Positions 24,088-32,832 of a stretch of 37,853 nt of DNA are shown here, piece by piece. Below the pieces are notes generated by a model. That model saw only the letters and a list, made by a program, of their open reading frames with translations, was not told the DNA's origin and searched no databases. The stretch spans positions 1 to 37,853 of the forward strand of contig NZ_JAKJSQ010000045.1 of NCBI RefSeq assembly GCF_050337105.1, read 5' to 3'. The stretch comes from Aliivibrio_A kagoshimensis (GTDB lineage Bacteria > Pseudomonadota > Gammaproteobacteria > Enterobacterales > Vibrionaceae). The position numbers and the translations under genes are program-made. Positions within the stretch are counted from its first letter, which is position 1; each line of letters begins with the position of its first letter.

Positions 24088-24645
24088 CTACTTTCTGCGG
24101 CAGAACTCAGCGATTACATACATAGATTGACCGCCGTTTGCTTTACCTGAAACTAGGCGTGGATCGTCGCCAAGACTTATACCACGGATAACCGTGCCTT
24201 GTTTGATGACCTGGTTGGTGCCTTTAACAGGAAGATCCTTAATCACTGTGACGTCGTCACCTTTTTTCAATTCAACGCCATTTACGTCGCGTGGTTTGTC
24301 TTCGTCTGACATGCCAAGTTGCGCCCAGTTCGAAATTTCTTCTTCAAGATACATCATCTCTAACATGTCTTGTGCCCAGCTTTCAGTAGAGAGGCGCGTC
24401 AATTGACGCCAAGCCGTAACTTGAACACCTGGTACTTGACTCCACATGCTATCACCTAGACAACGCCAGTGATTGAAATCCGTTGGCTCTTCAATTTCAC
24501 TGTGGCACTTGTCGCAAACCATAATGCAGTTATCAACAGTAATGTCCGTTTTGGGCGGTACTGGAAAAGCGGTAAGTGATGACTCAGCAGAGCAGAGTTC
24601 ACATTTAGATTCACAACGAGCTAGAAGTGCAGTTTGTATAGACAT
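24088..24645 (-). CDS. phnA: PhnA/YjdM family zinc-ribbon protein
   Basis: This 185-aa protein has the C-terminal PhnA domain at about residues 118-185: DVNGVELKKGDDVTVIKDLPVKG and the final strand. Despite the historical name, PhnA/YjdM is not an enzyme of the C-P lyase pathway, and its role is unclear. Residues 10-50 carry two Cys pairs, CELC and CDKC, that can form one zinc site. The protein is longer than E. coli YjdM (about 111 aa), with an extra helical linker of some 70 residues between the zinc module and the PhnA domain. TAGG precedes the ATG. It is a single gene with its own terminator and no phosphonate genes nearby. Confidence 0.85.
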   Translation of the reverse strand: MSIQTALLARCESKCELCSAESSLTAFPVPPKTDITVDNCIMVCDKCHSEIEEPTDFNHWRCLGDSMWSQVPGVQVTAWRQLTRLSTESWAQDMLEMMYLEEEISNWAQLGMSDEDKPRDVNGVELKKGDDVTVIKDLPVKGTNQVIKQGTVIRGISLGDDPRLVSGKANGGQSMYVIAEFCRRK

Positions 24646-24886
24646 TAGATTACCTAAGACAATTATTTTTGCGTATTATGCCGCTTTAAGTCGATGAGGG
24701 GAAGCATCAAGGGTAAGAGTAATTGAAAATACCCCTAATTCTTTTAGGTAATTAAAACTTTAAAAAACATCAATAAATTTAATCGTTTTATTGTTACTAT
24801 TTTTTTACAGATTTGATGCAAAACATATTATGCATTTCGAATGCAACTTATACTAAATACATCATTTGTAAACGTATTGAGTCAAT

Positions 24887-25375
24887 ATGAACGAGATGGA
24901 TCTATTTCCACTATCAAGAGCTATTCACATTCTAGGGGTTGTTATGTGGATAGGTGGCGTCGCCTTTGTTACCACGGTTCTCATTCCTGCTTTAAAGAGA
25001 ATGGAAAGTGAAAAGGAGAAACTGGCGCTGTTTGAACAACTTGAAGGTAGGTTTGGCCTACAAGCCAAGTTTTCAATCATTTTAACCGGATTATCAGGTC
25101 TTTATATGTTGCATGCCATGCAAGCATGGGACAGATATTTAGACCTGCAATACTGGTGGCTCCACTTAATGACTGCCATTTGGCTCGTTTTCAGTGTTGT
25201 TTTGTTTGTGTTAGAACCCCGATTTTTACATCGCTGGTTTCACCAGCAAGCAGAAAAAGAGAGTGTGAAAACCTTTAAACGCTTACACACCATGCACATC
25301 GTATTATTGAGCTTGAGTTTATTGGCAACACTTTCAGCGGTGTTAGGTGCACATGGTTTTTCACTGTTTTATTGA
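24887..25375 (+). CDS. CopD-like four-helix inner-membrane protein
   Basis: This 162-aa protein has four predicted membrane helices, near residues 8-32, 56-76, 84-108 and 133-155. Conserved-looking His residues sit at helix ends: His13 in RAIHILGVVMWIGG, His92 in the third helix, and two His in RLHTMHIVLL. The arrangement and the HILGVVMWIGGVAF opening resemble CopD/DUF2269-type proteins, which are suspected to bind haem or copper. No CopC partner is adjacent. The ribosome binding site is weak. It is convergent with the DUF1415 gene 11 bp away. Family assignment is moderate; no function should be concluded. Confidence 0.68.
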   Translation: MNEMDLFPLSRAIHILGVVMWIGGVAFVTTVLIPALKRMESEKEKLALFEQLEGRFGLQAKFSIILTGLSGLYMLHAMQAWDRYLDLQYWWLHLMTAIWLVFSVVLFVLEPRFLHRWFHQQAEKESVKTFKRLHTMHIVLLSLSLLATLSAVLGAHGFSLFY

Positions 25376-25386
25376 TGCCCGACCCA

Positions 25387-25929
25387 TTAACTGAATAAGT
25401 AAGGGAAGAGTTTACGTTTCTCTGTGGCTGTTAACGATTCAACGCGGTCAATATTGGTGTCAGGAATAGATTCAGGGTCAGGGTAGTGCTTTAACACTCG
25501 CTCCATGCTCTCTTCGCGGATCAAGTGGATGACCGGATAGGGAGAACGGTTGGTTAAGTTCTCAGCATCATCTGCCTCAGCGCCACCGAAGCAGTAATCT
25601 GGATGAAATGAAGCGATTTGAAAAATGCCTTGCCAGCCTTCCTGTTTTAGTAGGGCATCGACCCAATCAAGAAACTGGTTGTAGTCGAAAAAATCCTGAA
25701 GGAAATGCGGGATAGCGACAAGAGTCGTTTCTAATTCTGAAGCGGGTGTCTGTTGCAACAAGGTAAGCTCTACTTGAATATCGGCAAGCAGGGCCTCTTC
25801 AGATGTCGCATCACTGATAAATATTTTGATTTGGTTGTTGCGATTGGGTTTTGCAGCAAAAGGGCATAAGTTCAGTCCAATGACGACATCTTCTAGCCAT
25901 TGTCTGACACTCTGTTCAACTGGGTTCAT
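25387..25929 (-). CDS. DUF1415 family protein
   Basis: A 180-aa soluble protein of the DUF1415 family, which is widespread in proteobacteria and has no assigned function. The hallmark VIGLNLCPFAAKP lies near residues 16-28, and a FQIASFHPDYCFGGAEADDAEN segment near residue 102-123 is also typical. Conserved Cys, His and Asp residues suggest a possible metal or cofactor site, which is inference. It is convergent with the CopD-like gene. No ribosome binding site of good quality was seen before the ATG. Confidence 0.85.
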   Translation of the reverse strand: MNPVEQSVRQWLEDVVIGLNLCPFAAKPNRNNQIKIFISDATSEEALLADIQVELTLLQQTPASELETTLVAIPHFLQDFFDYNQFLDWVDALLKQEGWQGIFQIASFHPDYCFGGAEADDAENLTNRSPYPVIHLIREESMERVLKHYPDPESIPDTNIDRVESLTATEKRKLFPYLFS

Positions 25930-25996
25930 TTACACACTCAATACAATAGGGATAACTCCGGCATTATATTGAAACTTTGCCCATGACGCACCTGGA

Positions 25997-26164
25997 TTAC
26001 GAAAATAGAGTACGTAGGTAATCTTTTTCCGTTTCGGTTAGAATATGAGACGAATGTGAGGTTGGATTTATTTTGCCGTTAATAGTTGATTGTAAAGAGA
26101 GTAATTCGTCTCTAGATAGTTTTTCAATCGCTCTAACGATAACAGAAAATTCAGAATGGCTCAT
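25997..26164 (-). CDS. 55-residue small soluble protein, unrecognised
   Basis: A short gene on the minus strand with AAGGA 6-7 nt before ATG. The translation begins MSHSEFSVIVRAIEKLSRDE and ends EKDYLRTLFS. It is amphipathic and helical, with acidic and basic residues spread as in a real protein, and its frame does not overlap another gene. It sits 67 bp upstream of the DUF1415 gene on the same strand and may be cotranscribed with it. It has no membrane segment or signal peptide. Function unknown; the helical pattern could suit a small regulator or adaptor. Confidence 0.6.
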   Translation of the reverse strand: MSHSEFSVIVRAIEKLSRDELLSLQSTINGKINPTSHSSHILTETEKDYLRTLFS

Positions 26165-26292
26165 TTTTCGTTCCTTTTGCTCGATAATGAATACGCACTA
26201 CGTGGTTAAAGAATAACCGTCAGAATGGGTGCCTATGTCAGAGTGATGAAAATTCCCCGTCAGATAACGCTGACAAAAGAGTGAGAGTTACC

Positions 26293-26487
26293 ATGTTTAA
26301 ATACATTATTTTATTCGTCCTCGCAGCAGGTATCTATATTGGTTTTAGCTACCAAGATAAAATTGCAGACATCCTAGATATGCGTGATATGGAAGAAGTT
26401 CAAGATAACTTTGAGGATCTTTCTGATGCTTTAGTTGATGGTAAAAAATCGATTACAGAAAAATTTAACGAAATAACAAACAATTAG
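26293..26487 (+). CDS. Small membrane-anchored protein of unknown function
   Basis: A 64-aa protein starting at ATG 26293; the frame is open from a GTG four codons earlier, but that GTG is better read as part of the ribosome binding region. Residues 1-18 form one hydrophobic helix (FKYIILFVLAAGIYIGF), probably an uncleaved anchor. The remaining ~45 residues are very acidic and helical and contain a possible coiled coil (DMEEVQDNFEDLSDALVDG). It is 33 bp upstream of the DUF5718 gene and probably cotranscribed. No family was recognised. Confidence 0.7.
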   Translation: MFKYIILFVLAAGIYIGFSYQDKIADILDMRDMEEVQDNFEDLSDALVDGKKSITEKFNEITNN

Positions 26488-26520
26488 ATTTCCAACGCAC
26501 ATTCAACACTAAGGAATATT

Positions 26521-27372
26521 ATGTTTCCACTAGAAAATCACCTTTCCGAAACCATCGCATTCGGTGTTGCAGGTAACTTTGCCGGCCACCTCGAGCAAGC
26601 AGGTGAAGCAAACGACTTTTTACAAATTGAAGTCGAGGAAGAGAGCCAGCCTAAAGCTATTTTTCCAATTTATGTGCCTAATAATGACACCTTCTTGTCT
26701 ACTTATCCTTTGTCATATGATGCAATTACCCCACCAAACGATGCCGATAATTTACAAATTGAGCCGGAAGTGGCTTTAGTGTGTAACCTTGTCTACAAAG
26801 ATGGCAAAGTGGTGGATATCGTTCCTAAAAGCTTTTCAGCGTTTAATGACTGCTCAATCCGAAAGCCAAGTGCCATTAAGATCAGTGAAAAGAAAAACTG
26901 GGGCGCAAAATCAAAAGGGATCTCAAGACAACAGATCGCTATCTCTGATTTAGATGAAGGTGGATTTATTGACCGCTTTCGTATTGCTAGCTTCCATATT
27001 CGAGACAACCAAGTTAATGCTTATGGTCAAGACAGCCCGGTCACTGAGTACAATTATTTTCACCAGAAGTTTCTTGATTGGGTTAAAGATAGAATCAATA
27101 ACCAACAAGACATTGGGCCAACTGAGAACATTGCGCAACTGATTGAAACTGCTGACTATCCATCAAATGTTGTTATCAGTGTCGGTGCGACTCGTTACAC
27201 TGAGTTTGGTGAAACCACTTTCTTACAGTCTGGTGATACCAGCATCGTCATGTTATATGATGCAAACTTCTATTCTAAAGAAGTAATCAGTGACCTTGTA
27301 ATAAGTGGTGAGATTCTTTCTGATGAATTCGCTGCGGACAACATGTCTCTTCTGATTCAAACCGTAGAGTAA
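26521..27372 (+). CDS. DUF5718 family protein
   Basis: A 283-aa cytoplasmic protein whose opening, IAFGVAGNFAGHLEQAGEANDF, is the signature I associate with DUF5718. The LQIEPEVALVCNLVY segment near residue 78-92 is reminiscent of the metal-binding part of fumarylacetoacetate-hydrolase-like enzymes, but the resemblance is slight and no catalytic claim is made. AAGGA precedes the ATG. The partner upstream is the small membrane-anchored protein. A 10-bp hairpin follows the stop at 27381-27406. Confidence 0.75.
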   Translation: MFPLENHLSETIAFGVAGNFAGHLEQAGEANDFLQIEVEEESQPKAIFPIYVPNNDTFLSTYPLSYDAITPPNDADNLQIEPEVALVCNLVYKDGKVVDIVPKSFSAFNDCSIRKPSAIKISEKKNWGAKSKGISRQQIAISDLDEGGFIDRFRIASFHIRDNQVNAYGQDSPVTEYNYFHQKFLDWVKDRINNQQDIGPTENIAQLIETADYPSNVVISVGATRYTEFGETTFLQSGDTSIVMLYDANFYSKEVISDLVISGEILSDEFAADNMSLLIQTVE

Positions 27373-27380
27373 GCACCCGC

Positions 27381-27406
27381 TGGAGCAGGCAAGAGAGCCT
27401 GCTCCA
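27381..27406. terminator. Hairpin after the DUF5718 gene
   Basis: A perfect 10-bp stem (tggagcaggc 27381-27390 with gcctgctcca 27397-27406) has a 6-nt loop but no T-tract. It may stabilise the 3' end or terminate inefficiently. Confidence 0.55.
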
Positions 27407-27502
27407 ATAATTCGATTTATCTCATAAACGTACCAATACCTGCCTTGTTTTCAACTATGCTCATAAGATAGTAATCAATGAGAGTAGTGAGGGAATGTCT
27501 TG

Positions 27503-27844
27503 ATGGGGTTTAGCGATTTCGAACACTTCAGTTTAACGCAAACCATGACTCACTTTTGTCATACACGTAACTGCAGCACGCCTTGTAATGTCTCCCACAT
27601 TCAGTTCAGAATTGAAGAGTACTCTCTATTCATTACGCAAGCGGCACTGGCCATAGACAGCGCTCAACCGCAATATTGGGAAGATTTCGTAAAGATCACT
27701 TTTGATAAAGAGAGTAAGTTGTGGTTTCTACAGTGGTTGGATGAGCATGGGGTATGGCAAGATTATTACCCGCTGTTTAAATCTCCAGAAGTTAAACGAC
27801 TGCTTGAGGAAGTCACTCGTGACCCTCAAGGCCTATTCTGGTGA
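27503..27844 (+). CDS. DUF3024 family protein
   Basis: A small protein of 113 aa (ATG 27503; a TTG one codon upstream is also possible, with AGGGA before both). The second half matches the DUF3024 pattern: a W-rich strand (LWFLQWLDEHGVWQDYYPL) and an ending of the form EVTRDPQGLFW. The N-terminal part has four Cys and a His (HFCHTRNCSTPCNVSH, residues 17-32), which could bind a metal and is not usual for the family. Its stop abuts the convergent EAL gene, with no terminator between. Confidence 0.72.
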   Translation: MGFSDFEHFSLTQTMTHFCHTRNCSTPCNVSHIQFRIEEYSLFITQAALAIDSAQPQYWEDFVKITFDKESKLWFLQWLDEHGVWQDYYPLFKSPEVKRLLEEVTRDPQGLFW

Positions 27845-29374
27845 TCAATTCAGTAGCATCTTCTCATATTTTCTACCCAACCCGAGCTGATTGAGGAAGA
27901 CATCTTCAAACAGCGGTCTAAAATAGTGAAACCCTTGAATATTAAACACGCCAAGATTAGACAGGTAATTATTCTGTTCTATGTTCTCAACCCCTTCTGC
28001 AATTAACGTGATTTCCATTTTTGTGGCGATATCAATAATGGCTTCAAGTATCGACAACTTCTCAACATCTTTGCCAATCAAATCCACATAGCTTTTATCA
28101 ATTTTAATCACATCAGGTCTAAATCTACGTAGAAGTTCTAACCCATTTTGCCCAGTACCAAAATCATCAAGTGCGATATGAAATCCCATTGATTGTAACT
28201 GGTTAAGTCGGTTGATAAATCGTTTGTCGTAACTTAAGTCTGTCGCTTTCTCAGTAAGTTCTAACATGATTTTAGAAGCAATGCGGCGATGTTGGTTAAG
28301 GATTCTGATCAGCGATAAAAACTGCGCCGTATCTCTTATTTGGCTTGGGGTAATGTTAATACTGAGGTAGTTTAACTTGGTTTGATTAGGCAGCATTTCG
28401 GCTGCTTTATCAAAAAAATCAGACACTAAACTGTTCAGTTGTTTGTTCTTTTCCATTAATGGGATGAACTGTTCAAGTTCTACAAAACCCAATTCGGGGT
28501 GCTTCCATCTGGCCAAGAGCTCAGCGGCAGTGATCTCACCGGTTCTAGAGTCTACAATTGGCTGGAACACTGGAAAAAGTTGCTCTTTGCTTAGGCCGCG
28601 TGACAGTTCAACATTAAAGAACTGACGGCCCTGTTTGATAGTTACAATGCAGGCTAACGTAAAAGAACAGATAAAGAACAGGGGAGCAATAAATAACAGT
28701 GTGTAGACATAATAGGTCAACACCATTCCTAACGTAGTGTAAGAGAGTAAGATGGTATTGTGCTGAGGAATATCAATTCGTCTCAATGTGATGGCACTGC
28801 GTTCACTTTCGGAAACAGAAAACATGGAGTCGCCATCAATAAGAAGATCGAAGGTTAATTTATTACGGTTAAAGCCCAATTTTCCGCTATCAAGAACTCG
28901 GTTGGTATCAAGTTCAATAATGATGAGCTCGCCACTAGCATTAATCTGACTATGATAAATGGTGCCATCTACATATCGATAGTGAATTTGATCTTGTGCC
29001 GCGACATGAAGTTCACTCACTACCTTTAAAGGTATCACTCGATCAGATTGTAAACAGTTACTGCCAGATGAATCGATAATAGAGATAGAACGAATGTTGT
29101 CATCTTTTTGTTGCCTAAGCTTGGTTAGATCTGCACTGTTGAGTGAGCAAGATGCCTGTTGTTTGTTTAACAACACGTTTTGCTGTGAAAGGGTAAAAAG
29201 AAGACTATCAACATCACTGCGTAATTTTTCAACGGATTTCGTCTGGTAATAGTCAAGGGGAAAGAGGGATACAACACCGCTGACAAGCAGACTAGAGATA
29301 AGACCAATGAAAAGATAGAATGCGGCAACTCTTGAAAATGGTTTGAGATGCGTTGACGCTGAAATTGATTTCAT
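27845..29374 (-). CDS. Cyclic-di-GMP phosphodiesterase with periplasmic CSS-type sensor and EAL domain
   Basis: Inner-membrane enzyme predicted to hydrolyse cyclic-di-GMP. A first helix (about residues 16-37) and a second (about 213-246) flank a periplasmic sensor with Cys76 (ASCSLNS) and Cys107, the pair expected in CSS-motif sensors that respond to disulfide redox state. The EAL domain covers about 265-500. Catalytic residues are present: Glu285 (variant ELL for EAL), Asn340, Glu372, Asp403/Asp404 in DDFGTG, Lys424 and Glu460, so activity is likely. AGGAAG precedes the ATG. 509 aa is usual. It is divergent from the SgrR-like gene. Confidence 0.92.
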   Translation of the reverse strand: MKSISASTHLKPFSRVAAFYLFIGLISSLLVSGVVSLFPLDYYQTKSVEKLRSDVDSLLFTLSQQNVLLNKQQASCSLNSADLTKLRQQKDDNIRSISIIDSSGSNCLQSDRVIPLKVVSELHVAAQDQIHYRYVDGTIYHSQINASGELIIIELDTNRVLDSGKLGFNRNKLTFDLLIDGDSMFSVSESERSAITLRRIDIPQHNTILLSYTTLGMVLTYYVYTLLFIAPLFFICSFTLACIVTIKQGRQFFNVELSRGLSKEQLFPVFQPIVDSRTGEITAAELLARWKHPELGFVELEQFIPLMEKNKQLNSLVSDFFDKAAEMLPNQTKLNYLSINITPSQIRDTAQFLSLIRILNQHRRIASKIMLELTEKATDLSYDKRFINRLNQLQSMGFHIALDDFGTGQNGLELLRRFRPDVIKIDKSYVDLIGKDVEKLSILEAIIDIATKMEITLIAEGVENIEQNNYLSNLGVFNIQGFHYFRPLFEDVFLNQLGLGRKYEKMLLN

Positions 29375-29663
29375 TTACTTCCTGTACAACTACCTAATGA
29401 CGGTAGTGCTCTAATGCTAAATCGTGTTTCATTATTGATTCATTTGCATAATTAAGTCAAAGCTCAAGGTCAAGATATTGACTGTCTAATTATTTTTTGA
29501 CGCTAGTTTTAAGCTAGCTCACACTATTGATAATATTGAATACATCGTTTGTTGTAAATATTGCCTGTTTAATCAGCAATTAACTTAATTTTCCAAAGTT
29601 GCAGCGGTAATGATAAAATAGGAAGTCTAGTGTTTTAAAAATATAATTACAGGTTCCTCCTTT

Positions 29664-31373
29664 ATGAGCAGTCCTCGTCTTAAAACTCAATTTGAACAAC
29701 TTTCCAACCATTTCTCTAATCAAGATAGTGATACGCACCTGCACATTATCTCAGACGTGCTGTTCTGTACACGACGTAATACCAGAATGGTCATTAATAA
29801 AATGATGGAAAAGGGGTGGATTGAGTGGATTCCAGCCGTAGGCAGAGGAAAGAGCTCCCGACTTAATTTTCGACGCTCAAATGATGAGGTTAACCTTGAA
29901 TTAGCAACTCGGCATGTTGAAGATGGCCGACTTGATCAAGCTCTGTTGACATTAAACAATGATGCAAAACTGCTGGCACAAGTCATACAAGATAAGTTAG
30001 GGTTTTCACAACAGCAGGGTAAGCAGGTGGTTCGATTGCCTTATTACCGCCAATTTACAAACTTAAACCCACAAAAACCCGTTCGTCGTTCAGAACAACA
30101 TATCATCAAACAGATCTTTAGTGGCTTAACTAAGATTGGTGAAAAAAATGAGTGTCTTTGTGGGGATCTTGCTCATCACTGGGAGTCTCTCTCCCCCAAA
30201 CATTGGCGATTCTACCTTCGCCCTTCCGTTCGCTTTCACGATGGACGCATGCTAACCATCACGGATATCATCGACACCTTCAATGCCCTCAAAACCACCG
30301 ATCTTTTCGCACACATCGACACGATCACAAAACAGAGTGACAATACGGTCGATTTTTTACTCACTGCCGACGATCACTACTTTCCAGTATTGTTAAGTAA
30401 CATTGCTGCTAAAATATTGCCCTCTGGATATGATGAAATGCTCGATTTCAATTTAAAACCTGTTGGGACGGGCCCTTACCGCGTGGTCAGCAATGATGCT
30501 CAACGGTTGATTCTTGAAGCTCATGACTACTACTATGGCTTTAGGCCGCTGGTTGATAACGTAGAGATCTGGGTATTAGATAAGATCTCAGCGATGCAAC
30601 TTGCTCCAGGCATTGAACTCCCCGCCGAAGAGCACAACAATATTTCTTCAAAAGTTGAATTAGATCAAGGCTGCAGCTATTTACTGTTTAATCGTAATAG
30701 TGGGGTCTGCATGCAAACTGAATGGCTACACTACTTACAATCTAAGTTAAACTCGTACGCGCTATTTTCTAAAATGTCGCAATCGGAATTAAGCTCATTA
30801 GGGCTCATTAATGCGCACGGTTTATTACCGGGTAAACGCCACATTCACACCCAGCGTGATAAAGCCTTTACTGCTCCAACCAATAAACGGGTTCTCACAC
30901 TCGCTTACCCCAAGGAGCATCCCGTCTACCCACTGATCTCCAAAGCGATGGCTGAGATTTTGCTTGAAGACGGTATCAGGCTGATCATCAAAGAGCTCAA
31001 TTTAGAGCAGCTAGAAACTGGCGAGTATGATACAAGTATTGATTTTTGGTTAAATGGCATGAGCTTAGGCAATCACCGTGACGATTCATTATTGGGTTGG
31101 TTTTTCCGTTCCAGTGAGATAAAACGCGCGACACCCACCGATGAATTTGAACAGATGCGACTTATCATTAATCAATGGCGCAGTCAGAAACAGACTTCAT
31201 TTCCCGTTAATTTATTGAGTCATCACTTAGTAACCACTGGTCAATTACTGCCACTTTTCCACGGTTGGATGGGGGTGCTAGATGATCAATTAGGAGTGGT
31301 GCAAAATGCAGATTGTAATGGTCTAGGTTGGTTTGATTTTAGTACCGTATGGATGAAACCCGCAAGCGATTAA
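29664..31373 (+). CDS. SgrR-family transcriptional regulator with solute-binding domain
   Basis: A DNA-binding regulator fused to a periplasmic-binding-protein-like domain. Residues 1-115 form the SgrR N-terminal winged helix (RRNTRMVINKMMEKGWIEWIPAVGRG). From about 140 an SBP_bac_5-type ligand domain follows (FSGLTKIGEKN, then HHWESLSPKHWRFYLRP, then VRFHDGR). At 569 aa it is close to E. coli SgrR (551 aa), which controls the sRNA SgrS under sugar-phosphate stress. No SgrS-like RNA or setA is adjacent, so this may be one of the other SgrR-type paralogues, and no symbol is given. No good ribosome binding site was seen; 1 bp separates it from the convergent AraC gene. Confidence 0.85.
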   Translation: MSSPRLKTQFEQLSNHFSNQDSDTHLHIISDVLFCTRRNTRMVINKMMEKGWIEWIPAVGRGKSSRLNFRRSNDEVNLELATRHVEDGRLDQALLTLNNDAKLLAQVIQDKLGFSQQQGKQVVRLPYYRQFTNLNPQKPVRRSEQHIIKQIFSGLTKIGEKNECLCGDLAHHWESLSPKHWRFYLRPSVRFHDGRMLTITDIIDTFNALKTTDLFAHIDTITKQSDNTVDFLLTADDHYFPVLLSNIAAKILPSGYDEMLDFNLKPVGTGPYRVVSNDAQRLILEAHDYYYGFRPLVDNVEIWVLDKISAMQLAPGIELPAEEHNNISSKVELDQGCSYLLFNRNSGVCMQTEWLHYLQSKLNSYALFSKMSQSELSSLGLINAHGLLPGKRHIHTQRDKAFTAPTNKRVLTLAYPKEHPVYPLISKAMAEILLEDGIRLIIKELNLEQLETGEYDTSIDFWLNGMSLGNHRDDSLLGWFFRSSEIKRATPTDEFEQMRLIINQWRSQKQTSFPVNLLSHHLVTTGQLLPLFHGWMGVLDDQLGVVQNADCNGLGWFDFSTVWMKPASD

Positions 31374-31374
31374 G

Positions 31375-32397
31375 TTACTGCTTATTTTTCAATCGTGACA
31401 AATATTGATTTGGGGTTTGACCTCGTAGGTTCTTAAAACTTTTATTGAAACTGGCGATACTTTTATAACCCAAAGACTCAGAAATCGTTGCAAGAGGCAC
31501 CCCTTTAACCATAAATTGAATGGCTAAGTTACCTAAGATATAACCGGTTAACATACTAAAATTCCAGCCAAAGCGTGTCAGTCTACGTTGAAATTGCTGT
31601 CGTGATAAATTGAAACAACTGGCAGCTTTATCAACGGTAGGATACCCAAAGTGTCTAGAGTAATTGATGACTTCGTATACGATTTTTGCGTGATCATTTG
31701 CTTGTGGCATATTTAAAAAATCATCAAGACGAAAGAATGGCAAAGACATTGACTGATACTCTTGGTAATCGTTTTTTCCTTCAACTAGTAGCACTCGAAT
31801 GTTGAGCCACACTTCCGTTTGCGGACAGTTCCACTCGATATCACAACCAAACAGCTGCTCAACCTCAGTCGCATCTTCCACAAATCCACACAACCTAACT
31901 CTTGTTGGCACATAATCATCCCCCAAATACTCAATGAGGATACTGCGCATTAGGATGGCAATGCGCAAACTATCATGATGACGAGCTTGCCCAGTGAATG
32001 AATCACAATGATAACTCCATTTAATTAACTTCCCCGATTGCGAACCATAATAACTGGCACCAGATTGTAGGTGACCAATACCGTAGTTTATCCGTCGAAA
32101 TGCGAGAGAAAAGTCTGGAGAGGAAGCAAACCATTTACCCACTCCACCTAATTGTTCAAGTTGGATAAATTGAGCGATCTTGATCATAAACAGGGGATCA
32201 CCAGTGAGTTTCTCTGCTAACTCTAGCCATTCCTGTATGGCTGTAACCGGAATAAGAGTCATTGCATTATCAAAAATGGAAGCAGGAATAAATTCACCAA
32301 TCATTTTTACCTGATAGATGGCTTCTATACCATCTAAAACGGGTTTGATTTTCAAACTGCGGATAAAGGGCAGGTTTAACTGGTTCATGGCTACCAT
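31375..32397 (-). CDS. AraC family transcriptional regulator
   Basis: A 340-aa regulator with a C-terminal AraC DNA-binding domain. The two helix-turn-helix units are near residues 255-340: ASCFNLSRQQFQRRL and LATISESLGYKSIASFNKSFK, followed by the QTPNQYL box. The N-terminal ~200 residues form the ligand domain found in OruR/ArgR-like AraC members, and not a cupin. It is divergent from the DUF3302-HlyD pair across about 100 bp and is the obvious candidate to control it. The start is uncertain: ATG 32397 and ATG 32388 both lack a good ribosome binding site. Confidence 0.85.
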   Translation of the reverse strand: MVAMNQLNLPFIRSLKIKPVLDGIEAIYQVKMIGEFIPASIFDNAMTLIPVTAIQEWLELAEKLTGDPLFMIKIAQFIQLEQLGGVGKWFASSPDFSLAFRRINYGIGHLQSGASYYGSQSGKLIKWSYHCDSFTGQARHHDSLRIAILMRSILIEYLGDDYVPTRVRLCGFVEDATEVEQLFGCDIEWNCPQTEVWLNIRVLLVEGKNDYQEYQSMSLPFFRLDDFLNMPQANDHAKIVYEVINYSRHFGYPTVDKAASCFNLSRQQFQRRLTRFGWNFSMLTGYILGNLAIQFMVKGVPLATISESLGYKSIASFNKSFKNLRGQTPNQYLSRLKNKQ

Positions 32398-32499
32398 TTA
32401 CATCATTAATTAGAATATAACGAACTATATAGTAACTTTCGTATCAATCAATTTCTTTTTCACCCACACTCAGCCCATTATTATTTAGTGAGAAAAATT

Positions 32500-32832
32500 A
32501 TGAGCTTATTAAGCGTTCCATTTGTCGGTACAGGGAGTGATCTCGGTTTACACTTTTTTGCTGGGGCTGTGCTTGTAAGTTCCATAGGGGCGGTACTGTA
32601 TGCATTTTGGAAATTTCATGAAATGCCGATAAACAAAGCCCACCGAACGAAACATCAGCAAATTGGATTAATCACCGTATTAACATGGATTGGTTTCATC
32701 TGGCACTGGGTGTGGGTATTGGCTGTTATTCTCGCTTTTATTGATGCCGAGTCTGCATTGTGTCGAATTAGAGATATTTGGAGAAGACCTAGCGAAAACC
32801 TCGATGACGACAAGGAGATAAAAGAATGCTAG
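32500..32832 (+). CDS. DUF3302/YiaW-like small inner-membrane protein
   Basis: This 110-aa protein has two or three membrane helices: FFAGAVLVSSIGAVLYAFW (about residues 19-37) and GLITVLTWIGFIWHWVWVLAVILAF (about 56-80). The arrangement, with HEMPINKAHRTKHQQ between the helices, parallels E. coli YiaW/YibI (DUF3302), whose genes lie next to an HlyD-type protein as here. The ATG at 32500 is preferred over the GTG at 32488 because GTGAG then serves as ribosome binding site. It overlaps the next gene by 7 bp, which suggests coupling. Function unknown; it may be the membrane partner of the HlyD protein. Confidence 0.72.
   Translation: MSLLSVPFVGTGSDLGLHFFAGAVLVSSIGAVLYAFWKFHEMPINKAHRTKHQQIGLITVLTWIGFIWHWVWVLAVILAFIDAESALCRIRDIWRRPSENLDDDKEIKEC

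Noticed and set aside
29502..29518. Inverted repeat gctag/ctagc upstream of the SgrR-like gene as a terminator
   Set aside because: Only a 5-bp stem and no T-tract; at most a protein site.
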